A DNA stretch of 64,000 nucleotides from Thioclava marina (GCF_002020135.1 NZ_MPZS01000001.1:1054001-1118000), one strand, 5' to 3'; counted from the stretch's first letter, positions 9,205 through 18,201 are shown. Notes: generated from the sequence alone by a model not told the origin. Program-made: numbers and translations.

Positions 9205-9924
9205 TCAGTTGAAGGTCAGGGCGTCTTCGCCGAAATACTTCTTGATCATCGTGTTCAGCGAGCCATCGGCTTTCATCTTCGAGATGGCCTCGTCGAACTT
9301 GTCCTTCAGCGCGGTATCGGACTTGCGCAGGCCGATGCCGATGCCCTTGCCGAGCGGCACGTCTTCACCCACGAATTCCATCCCATCGGTGCCCGCGAAC
9401 GGAACCAGAGCATCCTTGTCCGCAAAGACCGCATCGGCCTCGCCGTTCTTCACAGCGGCGATCGTGTCGTCGAGGGTCGCGTATTCGGCGAGCGTCGCGC
9501 CGCTCTCGGCGACATGGGCCGCCTGAATGGTGCCGGTCTGCGCAGCGACCACGCCGCCCTTGAGATCGACATTCGGGTCCATCGACATGTAGGCCGAAGC
9601 CGCCGGCGGGTAATAGGCCTGGGTGAAGTCGATCGACTTCTCGCGCTCTTCGGTGATCGACATGCCCGCGATGATGGTGTCGTAGTTGCCCGAGAGCAGG
9701 TTCGGGATGATCGAATCCCAGTCATTGGTGACCCAGGTGCAGGTCAGGCCTTCCATCTCGCACAGCTTGTCGCCCAGCTCGCGCTCGAAGCCCGCAACCT
9801 GGCCGTTATCATCGATGTAGTTGTAGGGAGGGTAGGCGCCCTCGGTACCCATGCGGACCGTTTCAGCCGCGGCGACGCCGGCCGTCAGGCCGAGAATGGC
9901 GGCGGTCAGGATCAGTTTCTTCAT
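9205..9924 (-). CDS. Periplasmic amino acid/amine-binding protein of ABC transporter
   Basis: Extracellular solute-binding protein family 3. It has a clear signal peptide (MKKLILTAAILGLTAGVAAA, cut before ETVRMGTEG) and the typical YPPYNYIDDNGQVAGFERELGDKLCE block that binds the alpha-amino acid part in this family. CEMEGLTCTW, SLNTMIKKYFG and the LAEY / DAVFADKDALV segments fit HisJ/ArgT-type proteins. I chose ATG 9924 because AGGGGA lies 8 bases upstream; a 14-codon extension has no signal-peptide character. The likely ligands are basic amino acids or a polyamine-like compound, by family and operon context only. Confidence 0.92.
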   Translation of the reverse strand: MKKLILTAAILGLTAGVAAAETVRMGTEGAYPPYNYIDDNGQVAGFERELGDKLCEMEGLTCTWVTNDWDSIIPNLLSGNYDTIIAGMSITEEREKSIDFTQAYYPPAASAYMSMDPNVDLKGGVVAAQTGTIQAAHVAESGATLAEYATLDDTIAAVKNGEADAVFADKDALVPFAGTDGMEFVGEDVPLGKGIGIGLRKSDTALKDKFDEAISKMKADGSLNTMIKKYFGEDALTFN

Positions 9925-9962
9925 TTGTGAGTTCCCCTGTCGTTGGACTTTGGTTCTTGGGT

Positions 9963-10757
9963 TCATGCCGGCGCGGTGGCCGACAGGAATTGTTGCAGGC
10001 GCTCGGATTTGGGAGCGCCGAAAAGGGCCTCGGGAGGCCCCTCCTCCTCGATCTTTCCCTGATGCAGGAAGACGACGTGATCCGAGACATCACGTGCGAG
10101 CCGCATGTCATGGGTCACGAGGATCATCGTGCGGTGCTCGGCGGCGAGATCCTTGATGACCTTGACCACCTCCTGCTGCAATTCGGGATCGAGCGCCGAG
10201 GTCGGCTCGTCGAAGAGAAGCGCCTTGGGCTCCATGCACAGCGCCCGCGCGATCGCCGCGCGCTGCTGCTGGCCACCCGAAAGCTGCGCTGGCCAGGCAT
10301 CGCATTTGTCACCGATACCGACCTTGGCCAGAAGCGCACGCGCGAGAGGCTCGACCTCCGCGCGGTCGCGCCCCAGCACCGTCACAGGCGCTTCCATCAC
10401 GTTTTGCAGGATCGTCATATGGGCCCAGAGATTGAACTGCTGGAACACCATCGAAAGGTTCGTGCGAAATCGCGTGACCTGGGCGCGATCCGCCGGTCGG
10501 CGCGCCAGCCCCTCGCCTTTCCACGCCACCGCCTCTCCCTCGAAGATCACTTCGCCTTTCTGGCTGTCTTCAAGAAGATTGCAGCAGCGCAAAAGTGTCG
10601 ACTTGCCCGAGCCCGAAGACCCGATCAGCGAGATCACATGCCCACGCGGCGCGGTGATCGAGACGCCCTTGAGCACCTCAAGCGAGCCGTAGCTCTTGTG
10701 AAGGTCGCGAATTTCGATGACGGGCGCGTCTTGGGGCGCGGGCTCGTTTGTGGTCAC
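9963..10757 (-). CDS. ABC transporter ATP-binding protein, polar amino acid family
   Basis: ATPase of the HisP/GlnQ class, 264 residues. Visible: Walker A GSSGSGKS, Q-loop VFQQFNLWAHMT, signature LSGGQQQR, Walker B LLFDEPTSALDPE and the switch histidine in VTHDM. It is the first gene of the operon ATPase, binding protein, permease, permease, glutamine synthetase-like ligase, with short gaps (38, 45, overlap, 3 bases). A promoter should lie in 10758-10897, but I cannot single out a convincing -35/-10 pair. Confidence 0.95.
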   Translation of the reverse strand: MTTNEPAPQDAPVIEIRDLHKSYGSLEVLKGVSITAPRGHVISLIGSSGSGKSTLLRCCNLLEDSQKGEVIFEGEAVAWKGEGLARRPADRAQVTRFRTNLSMVFQQFNLWAHMTILQNVMEAPVTVLGRDRAEVEPLARALLAKVGIGDKCDAWPAQLSGGQQQRAAIARALCMEPKALLFDEPTSALDPELQQEVVKVIKDLAAEHRTMILVTHDMRLARDVSDHVVFLHQGKIEEEGPPEALFGAPKSERLQQFLSATAPA

Positions 10758-10897
10758 GCGGGCAGCTTCTCTTTGTCCATCCGGTCAATCTGGCGCGATT
10801 TTGGGGATGAATGCAACTGGGCCAAAAGGCTTGACCAAAGGGAAACGGGCGAAATCACGGGCAGATGGCGAAAAAATGAGCTTGGACCGCAATCCGA

Positions 10898-11341
10898 TCA
10901 ACCACGTCGCGCCTCCACGCGCTGACGTGCCCGGGCCGAATCGACATCGTTCACTCCCAGCAATTTCGCCGCGAGCCGGATCAGCGCATCTTCATGCGCA
11001 TCGCGCACGCCATCGGCCAGGGCGACATCCCAGAGCGCCTCGATCACGCCGGTGCGGTCCTCATAGGCGACCTTGTCCTTGAGCGCGCGGGTGAAGCGCA
11101 CCGTGTCGGGCGCACCTGCCTCTACCTCTTCGGCACGCTTTCGCATCTCGGTGGCCTCGAAGCCGGAGAGCCCGTTGCGCTGCGCGAGAACCCGGTCGAT
11201 GCGGATCTTCTCCTCCTCATCGTAATGCTCATCCGAGCGCGCGAGCCGCACCAGAAGCGCACCGAGCGCGAGTTCACGCTCTTCTCCCGCCATCGGATCG
11301 GGGGCGGGGTCGTTAAGGATATTGAGAAGACGTCCAAACAT
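10898..11341 (-). CDS. TerB-like (tellurite resistance family) protein
   Basis: Cytoplasmic helical protein of 147 residues resembling the TerB/DjlA-type fold. It has LALGALLVRLARSDEHYDEEEKIRIDRVL near residue 25 and a second half with LWDVALADGVRDAHEDALIRLAAKLLGV, both with the acidic helix pairs seen in TerB. In this family the acidic clusters are thought to bind metal. No other ter genes are nearby, so it is a stand-alone member as in many alphaproteobacteria, and a tellurite role should not be assumed. The Shine-Dalgarno is weak. Confidence 0.75.
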   Translation of the reverse strand: MFGRLLNILNDPAPDPMAGEERELALGALLVRLARSDEHYDEEEKIRIDRVLAQRNGLSGFEATEMRKRAEEVEAGAPDTVRFTRALKDKVAYEDRTGVIEALWDVALADGVRDAHEDALIRLAAKLLGVNDVDSARARQRVEARRG

Positions 11342-11417
11342 GGGGATAGAGATAAGGATCCGGCGGGAAAGGGCAAGTCACTGAAAGCGGAGCCCCTGCC
11401 CCTCCCCCCGGCGCGCC

Positions 11418-12449
11418 TCAGCCGACGCGCACCACGACCTTGCCGAAATTGCGCCCCTCGAGCAGATCGTAAAGCGCCTGCGGGGCGGCCTCGAGCCCCT
11501 CCACCACCTGCTCCTTGTAGCGTACCTTCCCTTCGGCGAGCCAACCGGTCATCTCGCGGGCGAACTCCTGGTAAAGCTCGGCGGGGAAACTGTCGAAAAT
11601 GATGAAGCCCTGCATCTTCACCTTCATCCGCAGGATGGTCGAAAGGATCTGCGGTCCGTGATCAGGGCCTTCGGGCAGGCCGGGCAGGTTGTACCAGGCG
11701 ACCATGCCGCAGACCGGCATCCGCGCGAAAGGGTTCAGGAGCGGCAGCACCGCATAGAGCACCTCGCCGCCGACATTCTCGAAATAGACATCGATCCCGT
11801 CCGGACAGGCGGCGGCGAGCTGCGCCGCGAAATCCTCGGAGCGATGATCGATGCAGGCGTCGAACCCAAGCTTTTCGACGACATGGGCGCATTTTTCCGC
11901 CCCGCCCGCGATGCCGACGACGCGACACCCCTTGATCCTCGCGATCTGCCCCACGGTCGCGCCGACCGGCCCGGAGGCGGCGGCGACCACCACAGTCTCG
12001 CCCGGTTTCGGCTCGCCGATCTTCAACAGCCCCGCATAGGCCGTGTAGCCGGGCATACCGAGAATACCGAGCGCCCAGCTCGGGTTTTGCGGCTCCGGCC
12101 CGAGATTGAGAACCTGAGTGCCATCCGAGACGAACCAGTCCTGCCAGCCCGAGGGGGCAAGCACGTAATCGCCCTTCGAAAAACCCGCGAGATCGCTCTC
12201 GATCACCTCGGCCACGACCTGCGCAGTCATCACCCCGCCGATCTCGACCGGGGTCGCATAGGATTTCGCATCGTTCATTCGCCCGCGCATGTAGGGATCG
12301 AGCGACAGCCAGACCGTGCGCAGGAGCATCTCGCCCTTGCCCGGGCGCGGCACGGCTTCCGTCTGAAGCTGCAGCGTATTTTCGCCGGGCGCCCCTGTCG
12401 GGCGTTCGGCCAGAATGATCTTGCGATTGGTCTCGGTCGTCTGCGGCAT
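11418..12449 (-). CDS. NADP-dependent oxidoreductase, zinc-free MDR family (CurA-like)
   Basis: Medium-chain dehydrogenase/reductase of the leukotriene B4 dehydrogenase/curcumin reductase type, 343 residues. It has the N-terminal LDPYMRGRMNDAKSY motif, a GYTAYAGLLKIGEPKPGETVVV hinge and a Rossmann fold starting AAASGPVGATVGQIARIKG. Structural and catalytic zinc cysteines are absent, as is normal for this group. These enzymes reduce alpha,beta-unsaturated ketones/aldehydes with NADPH. The start has GAGGAGA upstream. It stands alone between a TerB-like gene and a pair of intergenic hairpin elements. Confidence 0.9.
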   Translation of the reverse strand: MPQTTETNRKIILAERPTGAPGENTLQLQTEAVPRPGKGEMLLRTVWLSLDPYMRGRMNDAKSYATPVEIGGVMTAQVVAEVIESDLAGFSKGDYVLAPSGWQDWFVSDGTQVLNLGPEPQNPSWALGILGMPGYTAYAGLLKIGEPKPGETVVVAAASGPVGATVGQIARIKGCRVVGIAGGAEKCAHVVEKLGFDACIDHRSEDFAAQLAAACPDGIDVYFENVGGEVLYAVLPLLNPFARMPVCGMVAWYNLPGLPEGPDHGPQILSTILRMKVKMQGFIIFDSFPAELYQEFAREMTGWLAEGKVRYKEQVVEGLEAAPQALYDLLEGRNFGKVVVRVG

Positions 12450-12500
12450 GGCGTGTCTCCTCTTCGAGCATCCAAGCTAGCTCGCGCTCGCGCCGGGGAA

Positions 12501-12650
12501 AGGGGGGCGCCGCCCCCCTCTTCGGCTCGCGCCGAATTCACCCCCCGAGATATTTTCGTCAAGAAGAAGCGACGGAGGATGATCCTTCTTCTTGACCCAA
12601 ATATCTCGGGGGTGAATGGCCGAGAGGCCAGAGGGGGCAGCGCCCCCTCA
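12501..12650. repeat. Intergenic hairpin elements, copies B1 and B2, head to head
   Basis: Two copies of the element seen at 6063 face away from each other. On the plus strand (12580-12649) one reads CTTCTTCTTGACCC, AAATATCTCGGGGG, a GGCC hairpin, then GGGGGCAGCGCCCCC. On the minus strand (12566-12501) the other reads CTTCTTCTTGACG, AAAATATCTCGGGGGG, a hairpin, then GGGGGGCGGCGCCCCCC. The 5' halves form one long inverted repeat centred near 12573. Any peptide translated from here is repeat-derived. Confidence 0.75.
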
Positions 12651-12722
12651 CGCAACGGCTTAGATTGACCCTGAGGGAAGATCGGCTATCCTCTTGAGAA
12701 ACAAGAGCAGTAACGGGTCCGC

Positions 12723-13742
12723 ATGACCGCCCTATCCGAATATGAACGCCTTGAGGCCGAGGGGATCTGGCGTCCCGACCCGGAGGCGCAGCGCCAGGAG
12801 GTGATCCTCTCGCTTGGCGATGCGACGCTGGTGATCGCGGATGACCGCTCGGCCACGGCGCTCGCGCATTGGTCCTTGCCCGCGATGATCCGGCTCAACC
12901 CGGGCGCGCGGCCCGCGATTTACGCTCCCTCGGCCGAGCCCGGAGAGGAGCTCGAGATCTCCGACGAGACGATGATCGCCGCGATCGAGAAGGTTCATGC
13001 GATGATCGAGGCGCGCCGACCGCATCCAGGACGGCTGCGCGGGGTGCTGATCGCAAGCGGGGTGGTCCTGCTCGGAGCGGTGGTGCTGTTCTGGCTGCCG
13101 GGTGCGCTGGTCGATCACGCCGCACGTATCGCCCCGCAGGCCAAGCGCGTCGAGATCGGGCGCAAGCTCCTGACCGAGTTCACCAAGATGACCGGCCAGC
13201 CCTGTCACAGCGGCGCGGGCGACAAGGCGCTGGCGGCACTGGCCGAGCGGCTGCCGGGTCAACAGGTGATCGAGGTGCTGCCCGAGGCTCTGGACGGGGC
13301 GCGGCTGCTGCCGGGCGGGCTCGCCGTGGTCGGACGAAACACGATCGCGGGCCCGGATACGCCCGAGGTGGTCGCGGGGTTCCTGATCGCCGCACAGCGC
13401 GGCGCGGCGGGCGAGCGGCCGTTGCACCGGATGCTCGATTGGCTCGGTCCTGCGGCGGCGTTGCGGCTGCTGACCACCGGCGACCTGCCCGAAAAAGGCA
13501 TCGCCGAATACGCTCAGCAGTTGATCCAGCACCCGCCCGAGCGGCCTTCCAATGACACACTTTTGCATGCATTCCGCGATGCGGGCGTGAGCTCGACGCC
13601 CTATGCCTATGCGCTCGATCCGACCGGCGAGAGCGTGCTCGGACTGATCGAGGCCGATCCCTTCAAGGGCCAGCCCGCGCCGCGCCCGGTACTCGAGGAT
13701 GCGCAATGGGTCGCCTTGCAGGATATCTGCTCGGCGCATTGA
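12723..13742 (+). CDS. Membrane protein resembling an inactive M48 peptidase with N-terminal DUF7092-like domain
   Basis: 339 residues. Residues 25-85 (LSLGDATLVIADDRSAT ... WSLPAMIRL ... GEELEISD) look like the small beta domain often placed before M48 peptidases. A single membrane helix spans about 105-126. The region 183-225 (VIEVLPEALDGARLLPGGLAVVGR, then TPEVVAGFLIAAQRG) follows the M48 pattern A-x-x-LPGG-x-x-x-V-x-x-x-L followed by a helix. However, the zinc motif HExxH expected at about 219-223 is replaced by GFLIA. I therefore infer a fold-conserved, catalytically dead relative. A conserved hypothetical of another kind is possible. It stands alone, and its stop lies inside the terminator hairpin of the convergent SPOR gene. 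Confidence 0.6.
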   Translation: MTALSEYERLEAEGIWRPDPEAQRQEVILSLGDATLVIADDRSATALAHWSLPAMIRLNPGARPAIYAPSAEPGEELEISDETMIAAIEKVHAMIEARRPHPGRLRGVLIASGVVLLGAVVLFWLPGALVDHAARIAPQAKRVEIGRKLLTEFTKMTGQPCHSGAGDKALAALAERLPGQQVIEVLPEALDGARLLPGGLAVVGRNTIAGPDTPEVVAGFLIAAQRGAAGERPLHRMLDWLGPAAALRLLTTGDLPEKGIAEYAQQLIQHPPERPSNDTLLHAFRDAGVSSTPYAYALDPTGESVLGLIEADPFKGQPAPRPVLEDAQWVALQDICSAH

Positions 13743-13767
13743 AAAAGCGGCCCCGTCAAAGGCCGCT
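13741..13767 (-). terminator. Terminator of the SPOR-domain gene
   Basis: AGCGGCC (13746-13752) pairs with GGCCGCT (13761-13767). On the minus strand the stem is followed by TTTTTCAATG. It starts 24 bases after the stop of 13792-14955 and touches the end of the convergent gene on the plus strand. Confidence 0.75.
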
Positions 13768-13791
13768 CCTTATCGTTCAGGGCGTCGGCGC

Positions 13792-14955
13792 TCAGCGAAG
13801 AAGCGCGTCGGAAAATCCGGCAGATTTCGCCGAGACAAGCGCCTGTTTGAGGGCAGCGGTGTTCGAGAACGGGCCTGCGTAGATCACCGTGAGCCTCCCC
13901 GCCTTGCCGGTCGCGACCGGCAGACCCAGCGCGCGCAGCCGCGCCTTCGCGGCCTCGGCATTGGCGGGCACTCCGAAGCTGCCAACCTGCACGAAGCGCT
14001 TGCCGGAGAGCGCGCCCGGGCGGGTCGCTGTCTTCGCCGGTGCCACCGATTTCGAGGACACCGTCGCCTGCGACGGCGCGACGGGCACGTAGATCACGCG
14101 GGTGCCAGGCGGCGCAGCCATCTGCATCGGCACGCCCTCGGTCCAGCGCTGCGCCATCTGCGTGTCTCCATAGGCGGAGCGCGGGCCGCGATAGGGGTTG
14201 AGGCGCCCATCGTCAAAGGCCGGACGCCAGCCCCCTTCCGGCGACTTCGAGGTGGTCACGACCGACGCGAGACCACCGACGCTGACTTCGCGCGGGATCT
14301 GGCGTGGCGCGGGGGACGCGACGACCGCAGATGCGCCCGGGAGCACATAGGTGCTGGAGGGAGAGGTCTCTTGCGGGCCGCAACGCACGCTCATTCCATC
14401 GCGCGTCACCATCAACTGTTGCGCCAGCGGATCGAGGCCCGCGCAGTTCCCGTTCGCGACCGAAGTGCCCGTCGAGGAGGCGATCACCACAGGGGCCGAT
14501 TGCGGGACCGGGTAGAAGGGGGAATTCGTGGCGCTCGGCGCCGGGATCGTCCTCGGGGCGACCGTCGGGGCCGGAGCACTCGCGCGCGGGGCGCGTGCGG
14601 GGACCGCCGCCGTGCGCATCGGGGCGGCTTTGGGTGCGGGAGATGTCACGACCGGCGCGGGGCGCGGGACGACACCGGACGCTGCAGCGAGTTCGGCATC
14701 CGAGAACGTCGGCTTGTAGCCGCAGACAGGCGTGCGATCACGGTTGATGCGCGGCACCCATTTCACCGCCTCGCCATAGCCCGCGCGAATGAAGACGCAG
14801 CCATTGCTGTCGACATATTGGCGGCCCTCATAGGAAGACGGGGGCGTTTCGGCGGGCCCATAGTCCTCTGCCTGCGCGACGGTACCGAAAAGCCCCGCTC
14901 CAGCCCCGAAAACCGCGGCAAGAAACACCGCTGAAAGACCGCCGTCAAAACGCAT
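13792..14955 (-). CDS. Exported SPOR-domain protein
   Basis: Envelope protein with a signal peptide (MRFDGGLSAVFLAAVFGAG... ending ...VAQAED). A small folded region follows, with GRQYVDSNGCVFIRAGYGEAVKWVPR and CGYKP, which recurs in Rhodobacteraceae SPOR proteins. Then comes a long proline/alanine-rich linker (about residues 90-310) and a C-terminal SPOR domain (FVQVGSFGVPANAEAAKARL ... VIYAGPFSN). SPOR domains bind denuded glycan strands at the septum, so a cell-wall or division role is likely. ATG 14955 is preferred over 14976 because a GGGGG run lies just upstream. It is transcribed alone. Confidence 0.88.
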   Translation of the reverse strand: MRFDGGLSAVFLAAVFGAGAGLFGTVAQAEDYGPAETPPSSYEGRQYVDSNGCVFIRAGYGEAVKWVPRINRDRTPVCGYKPTFSDAELAAASGVVPRPAPVVTSPAPKAAPMRTAAVPARAPRASAPAPTVAPRTIPAPSATNSPFYPVPQSAPVVIASSTGTSVANGNCAGLDPLAQQLMVTRDGMSVRCGPQETSPSSTYVLPGASAVVASPAPRQIPREVSVGGLASVVTTSKSPEGGWRPAFDDGRLNPYRGPRSAYGDTQMAQRWTEGVPMQMAAPPGTRVIYVPVAPSQATVSSKSVAPAKTATRPGALSGKRFVQVGSFGVPANAEAAKARLRALGLPVATGKAGRLTVIYAGPFSNTAALKQALVSAKSAGFSDALLR

Positions 14956-15022
14956 ATCCGCCCCCTGTCCAATCAAGCGACAGGATGACGGAGTCTTTCT
15001 TTTGAGTAAAGGGGGTTAGGCC

Positions 15023-15655
15023 TTACTTGGTGCCGAACATACGGTCGCCCGCATCGCCCAGACCGGGCACGATATAGGCATGTTCGTTGAGGCATTCGTC
15101 GAGCGCTGCAGTCACGATCGGCACATCGGGATGGGCCTCTTTCATGCGCGCGACACCCTCGGGGGCGGCCAGCAGGCACATGAAACGAATGTTCTTAGCG
15201 CCCTTGGCCTTGATCAGGTCGATCGCCGCGACCGAGGAATTACCCGTGGCCAGCATCGGATCGACCACGATGGTCAAGCGGTCTTCCAGCTCACCCGGCA
15301 GCTTGCAGTAATATTCGACCGGTTGCAGCGTCTCGGGGTCGCGATAGAGACCGACAAAGCCCACTCGCGCCGCCGGGATCAGTTCCAGCACGCCATCGAG
15401 CAGACCATTGCCCGCGCGCAGGATCGAGACCAGCGCGAGCTTCTTGCCCGCCAGGATCGGCGCATCCATTTCGCAAAGCGGCGTCTCGATATTCTTCGAG
15501 GTCAGCTCCAGCTCGGCGGTGATCTCATAGGCCAGAAGCAGGCTGATCTCGCGCAGCAGGCGACGGAAGGAGGCCGTGGAGGTGTCCTTCTCGCGCATCA
15601 GGGTCAGCTTGTGTTGCACCAGCGGGTGCTTGACGACGGTCAGGTGTTCACTCAT
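15023..15655 (-). CDS. upp: Uracil phosphoribosyltransferase
   Basis: Converts uracil and PRPP to UMP. The 210-residue protein has the N-terminal [17 protein letters not shown] and the PRPP-binding loop [12 protein letters not shown] typical of Upp. It is the last gene of the leftward pyrimidine salvage operon cdd-deoA-deoB-upp. Only 9 bases separate it from deoB. No T-tailed terminator is visible in the 67 bases before the SPOR gene. Confidence 0.97.
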   Translation of the reverse strand: MSEHLTVVKHPLVQHKLTLMREKDTSTASFRRLLREISLLLAYEITAELELTSKNIETPLCEMDAPILAGKKLALVSILRAGNGLLDGVLELIPAARVGFVGLYRDPETLQPVEYYCKLPGELEDRLTIVVDPMLATGNSSVAAIDLIKAKGAKNIRFMCLLAAPEGVARMKEAHPDVPIVTAALDECLNEHAYIVPGLGDAGDRMFGTK

Positions 15656-15664
15656 TTCAGTCCC

Positions 15665-16882
15665 TCACAGAAAGCTCTTGCCCGGTCCTTGCGCCGGAAT
15701 GCCCAGATGCGCGGCGATCGAGGCCGCGAGATCCACATAACCCACCTGCCCCACGGCGCGCGACCCCTGACCCGGCGCATATCCCAGAACGGGCACGCGC
15801 TCGCGGGTGTGATCGGTCCCGGTCCAGGTGGGATCGTTGCCGTGATCGGCGGTAAAGATGGCCAGATCGCCCGGGCGCAGCCGCGCCATGAACTCGGCCG
15901 CGCGCCCGTCGAACCACTCCAGAGCGCGGGCATATCCCGAGACGTCGCGGCGGTGACCGTAGAGGCTGTCGAACTCGACGAGATTGGCGAAGGTGAACGA
16001 ACCCTCTTCGGCCTCGTCGGCGAGCCGTATCAGGTGATCGGCCAGATCGGCGTCACCCTTGCCCTTGTGCAAATGGGTAATGCCGCGATGGCTGAAGATA
16101 TCGCCGATCTTGCCGATCGCATGGGTCACTCGACCCGCATCATAGGCCCAGTCGAGCAGCGTCGGCGCTGGCGCGGGGATCGCGAAATCGCGGCGGTTCG
16201 GGGTGCGGGTGAACCGACCGTTCTCACCGACGAAGGGGCGCGCGATCACCCGGCCCACCTTCATCGCATGCAGCGTCGGCGCGAGCCCTTCGCAAAGCTT
16301 CAACAGCCGATCGAGGCCGAAATGCTCCTCATGCGCGGCGATCTGGAAGACGCTGTCGGCAGAGGTGTAGCAGATCGGCCAGCCGGTGCGGATATGCTCG
16401 TCGCCCAGCTCCTCGATGATATTTGTTCCCGAGGCGTGGCAGTTGCCAAGGATCCCCTCGGTGCCCGCGATCTGACAGGCTTTCGCGACCAGATCGGGCG
16501 GGAAACTGTTCTCGTGATCGGGGAAGTAATGCCATTCCCACGGCACCGGCACGCCCGCCAGTTCCCAATGGCCCGAGGGGGTGTCCTTGCCGGGCGAGAC
16601 CTCGGTGGCCGCCCCCCAAAGCCCCTGCGGCTGAGCGTCCAGCCCCAGCGCCTCATCGCCAGAAGCAAGCTTCACCGCAGCCCCAAGCCCAAGCGCATCA
16701 AGCGCGGGCAACCTCAGGAGGCCGGAGCGCCCGTCTTCGGCCTTCCCGGCGGCACAGGCCTGCGCGATATGACCAACGGTATTCGCCCCGGTATCGGGCA
16801 CGCCATCATTGAAAAAGCGATCCGCATCGGGCGCTCCACCGATCCCCACGCTGTCCATCACGATCAGGAAGGCACGGCTCAT
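15665..16882 (-). CDS. deoB: Phosphopentomutase
   Basis: Interconverts (deoxy)ribose 1-phosphate and 5-phosphate, linking nucleoside phosphorolysis to the pentose phosphate pathway. It is a member of the alkaline phosphatase superfamily. The N-terminal MDSVGIGGAPDA holds the metal-binding Asp, PSGHWELAGVP is the DeoB cap signature, and IFTADHGNDPTWTGTDHTRE carries the C-terminal metal ligands. The length of 405 residues is normal. Its ATG overlaps the deoA stop as ATGA. Confidence 0.97.
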   Translation of the reverse strand: MSRAFLIVMDSVGIGGAPDADRFFNDGVPDTGANTVGHIAQACAAGKAEDGRSGLLRLPALDALGLGAAVKLASGDEALGLDAQPQGLWGAATEVSPGKDTPSGHWELAGVPVPWEWHYFPDHENSFPPDLVAKACQIAGTEGILGNCHASGTNIIEELGDEHIRTGWPICYTSADSVFQIAAHEEHFGLDRLLKLCEGLAPTLHAMKVGRVIARPFVGENGRFTRTPNRRDFAIPAPAPTLLDWAYDAGRVTHAIGKIGDIFSHRGITHLHKGKGDADLADHLIRLADEAEEGSFTFANLVEFDSLYGHRRDVSGYARALEWFDGRAAEFMARLRPGDLAIFTADHGNDPTWTGTDHTRERVPVLGYAPGQGSRAVGQVGYVDLAASIAAHLGIPAQGPGKSFL

Positions 16883-18201
16883 TGCACATCCTCCGGGCCG
16901 ATGCGGTCATGAATGAGCGGCGGTTCCTCCGGCGCTTCCTCACCCAGCGTGATCGCCGCGAGGATCGCCGCCTCCGCGGCGTCGGCAGCCGCATCGCTTG
17001 CCGCGTGGATGATGGTGAGCGGCTCTCCAAGCTCCATCTCTTCTCCCAGCGCGACGGTCTCCCAAAGCCCGACCGAGGGGTTGATCTTGTCCGTGCCCAC
17101 CAAGCGGCCGCCGCCCAGATGAACCACGGCCTCGCCCAGCGCGCGAGTATTGATCCGGGTGACGTACCCCGCACGCGGGCTTGCCACCGCCCGGATCACC
17201 GGGGCCGAGGGCAGACGGTCGGGGTAGCGCTCGACGAAATCCGCGGGGCCACCCAAGGCCGCGACCATCTTGCCGAAGATCTCCGCGGCCCGCCCCGAGG
17301 CAATCGCCTCGTCGATCCGCGCTGTGCCCTCTTCCGCATCCGGCGCTAGCCCGGCGAGCACCAGCGCCTCGCCGCCCAGAGCCGCGGTCACATCCCAGAG
17401 CGCCTCGTTCACCACCGTCCCGGTCAGCGTCTCGAGCACCTCGATCACCTCAAGCGCGTTGCCCGCCGAATGGCCCAGCGGCTGATCCATGTCGGTGATC
17501 AGTGCCGTAGTCTTGCAGCCCGCACCATTCGCGGTGGCCACGAGGCTTTCCGCCAGCGCGCGGGCATCCTCGGGCCGCGCCATGAACGCTCCCGAGCCCA
17601 CCTTCACATCGAGGATCAAGCCTTCCAGCCCCGCCGCGAGTTTCTTCGACAGGATCGAGGCGGTGATCAGGTCGATGCTCTCCACCGTGCCCGAGATATC
17701 GCGGATGCCGTAGAGGCGCTTGTCGGCGGGAGCGATCTCGCCCGTCGCACCGACAATGGCGCAGCCTACCTCGCCCACGACCTTGCGTAGCGCGCCGATG
17801 CCGGGCAGCGCGTTATAGCCCGGGATCGCCTCCATCTTGTCGAGCGTGCCGCCGGTATGGCCCAAGCTTCGCCCCGAGATCATCGGGACGTAGCAACCAC
17901 AGGCTGCCAGCGCGGGCGCGAGCAGCAGCGAGACGGAATCCCCCACACCGCCGGTCGAATGCTTGTCGATCACCGGACCGGGCATGTCCCAAGCCAGCAC
18001 CTCGCCGGAATCGCGCATCGCCTTGGTCAGGGCCACGCGGCCCTCGGTGCCGATGCCCTTCAGCAGAACCGCCATCGCGAAGGCCCCGGCCTGCGCATCC
18101 GAGACCGCGCCATCGGCGAGACCGCGCGCGAACCAGCGGGCGGCCTCTTCGCCCAGGCCCTTCCCGTCGCGCACAGCCTGGATAATGCTGCGCGCGTCCA
18201 T
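16879..18201 (-). CDS. deoA: Thymidine phosphorylase
   Basis: Phosphorolyses thymidine/deoxyuridine to base plus deoxyribose 1-phosphate. The signature KHSTGGVGDSVSLLLAP is present, as are the N-terminal AIIQ-type helix (MDARSIIQAVRDGKGLG) and the C-terminal VGLWETVALGEEMELGEPL. I place the start at ATG 18201, one base into the cdd stop (TGATG), rather than 49 codons upstream inside cdd. The protein has 440 residues. It is coupled to deoB downstream. Confidence 0.96.
   Translation of the reverse strand: MDARSIIQAVRDGKGLGEEAARWFARGLADGAVSDAQAGAFAMAVLLKGIGTEGRVALTKAMRDSGEVLAWDMPGPVIDKHSTGGVGDSVSLLLAPALAACGCYVPMISGRSLGHTGGTLDKMEAIPGYNALPGIGALRKVVGEVGCAIVGATGEIAPADKRLYGIRDISGTVESIDLITASILSKKLAAGLEGLILDVKVGSGAFMARPEDARALAESLVATANGAGCKTTALITDMDQPLGHSAGNALEVIEVLETLTGTVVNEALWDVTAALGGEALVLAGLAPDAEEGTARIDEAIASGRAAEIFGKMVAALGGPADFVERYPDRLPSAPVIRAVASPRAGYVTRINTRALGEAVVHLGGGRLVGTDKINPSVGLWETVALGEEMELGEPLTIIHAASDAAADAAEAAILAAITLGEEAPEEPPLIHDRIGPEDVQ

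Noticed and set aside
12275-12655. Short protein frame through the 12.5 kb hairpin elements
   Set aside because: It is translated repeat sequence plus antisense of the oxidoreductase N-terminus; such repeat peptides are frequently mis-annotated in this family.
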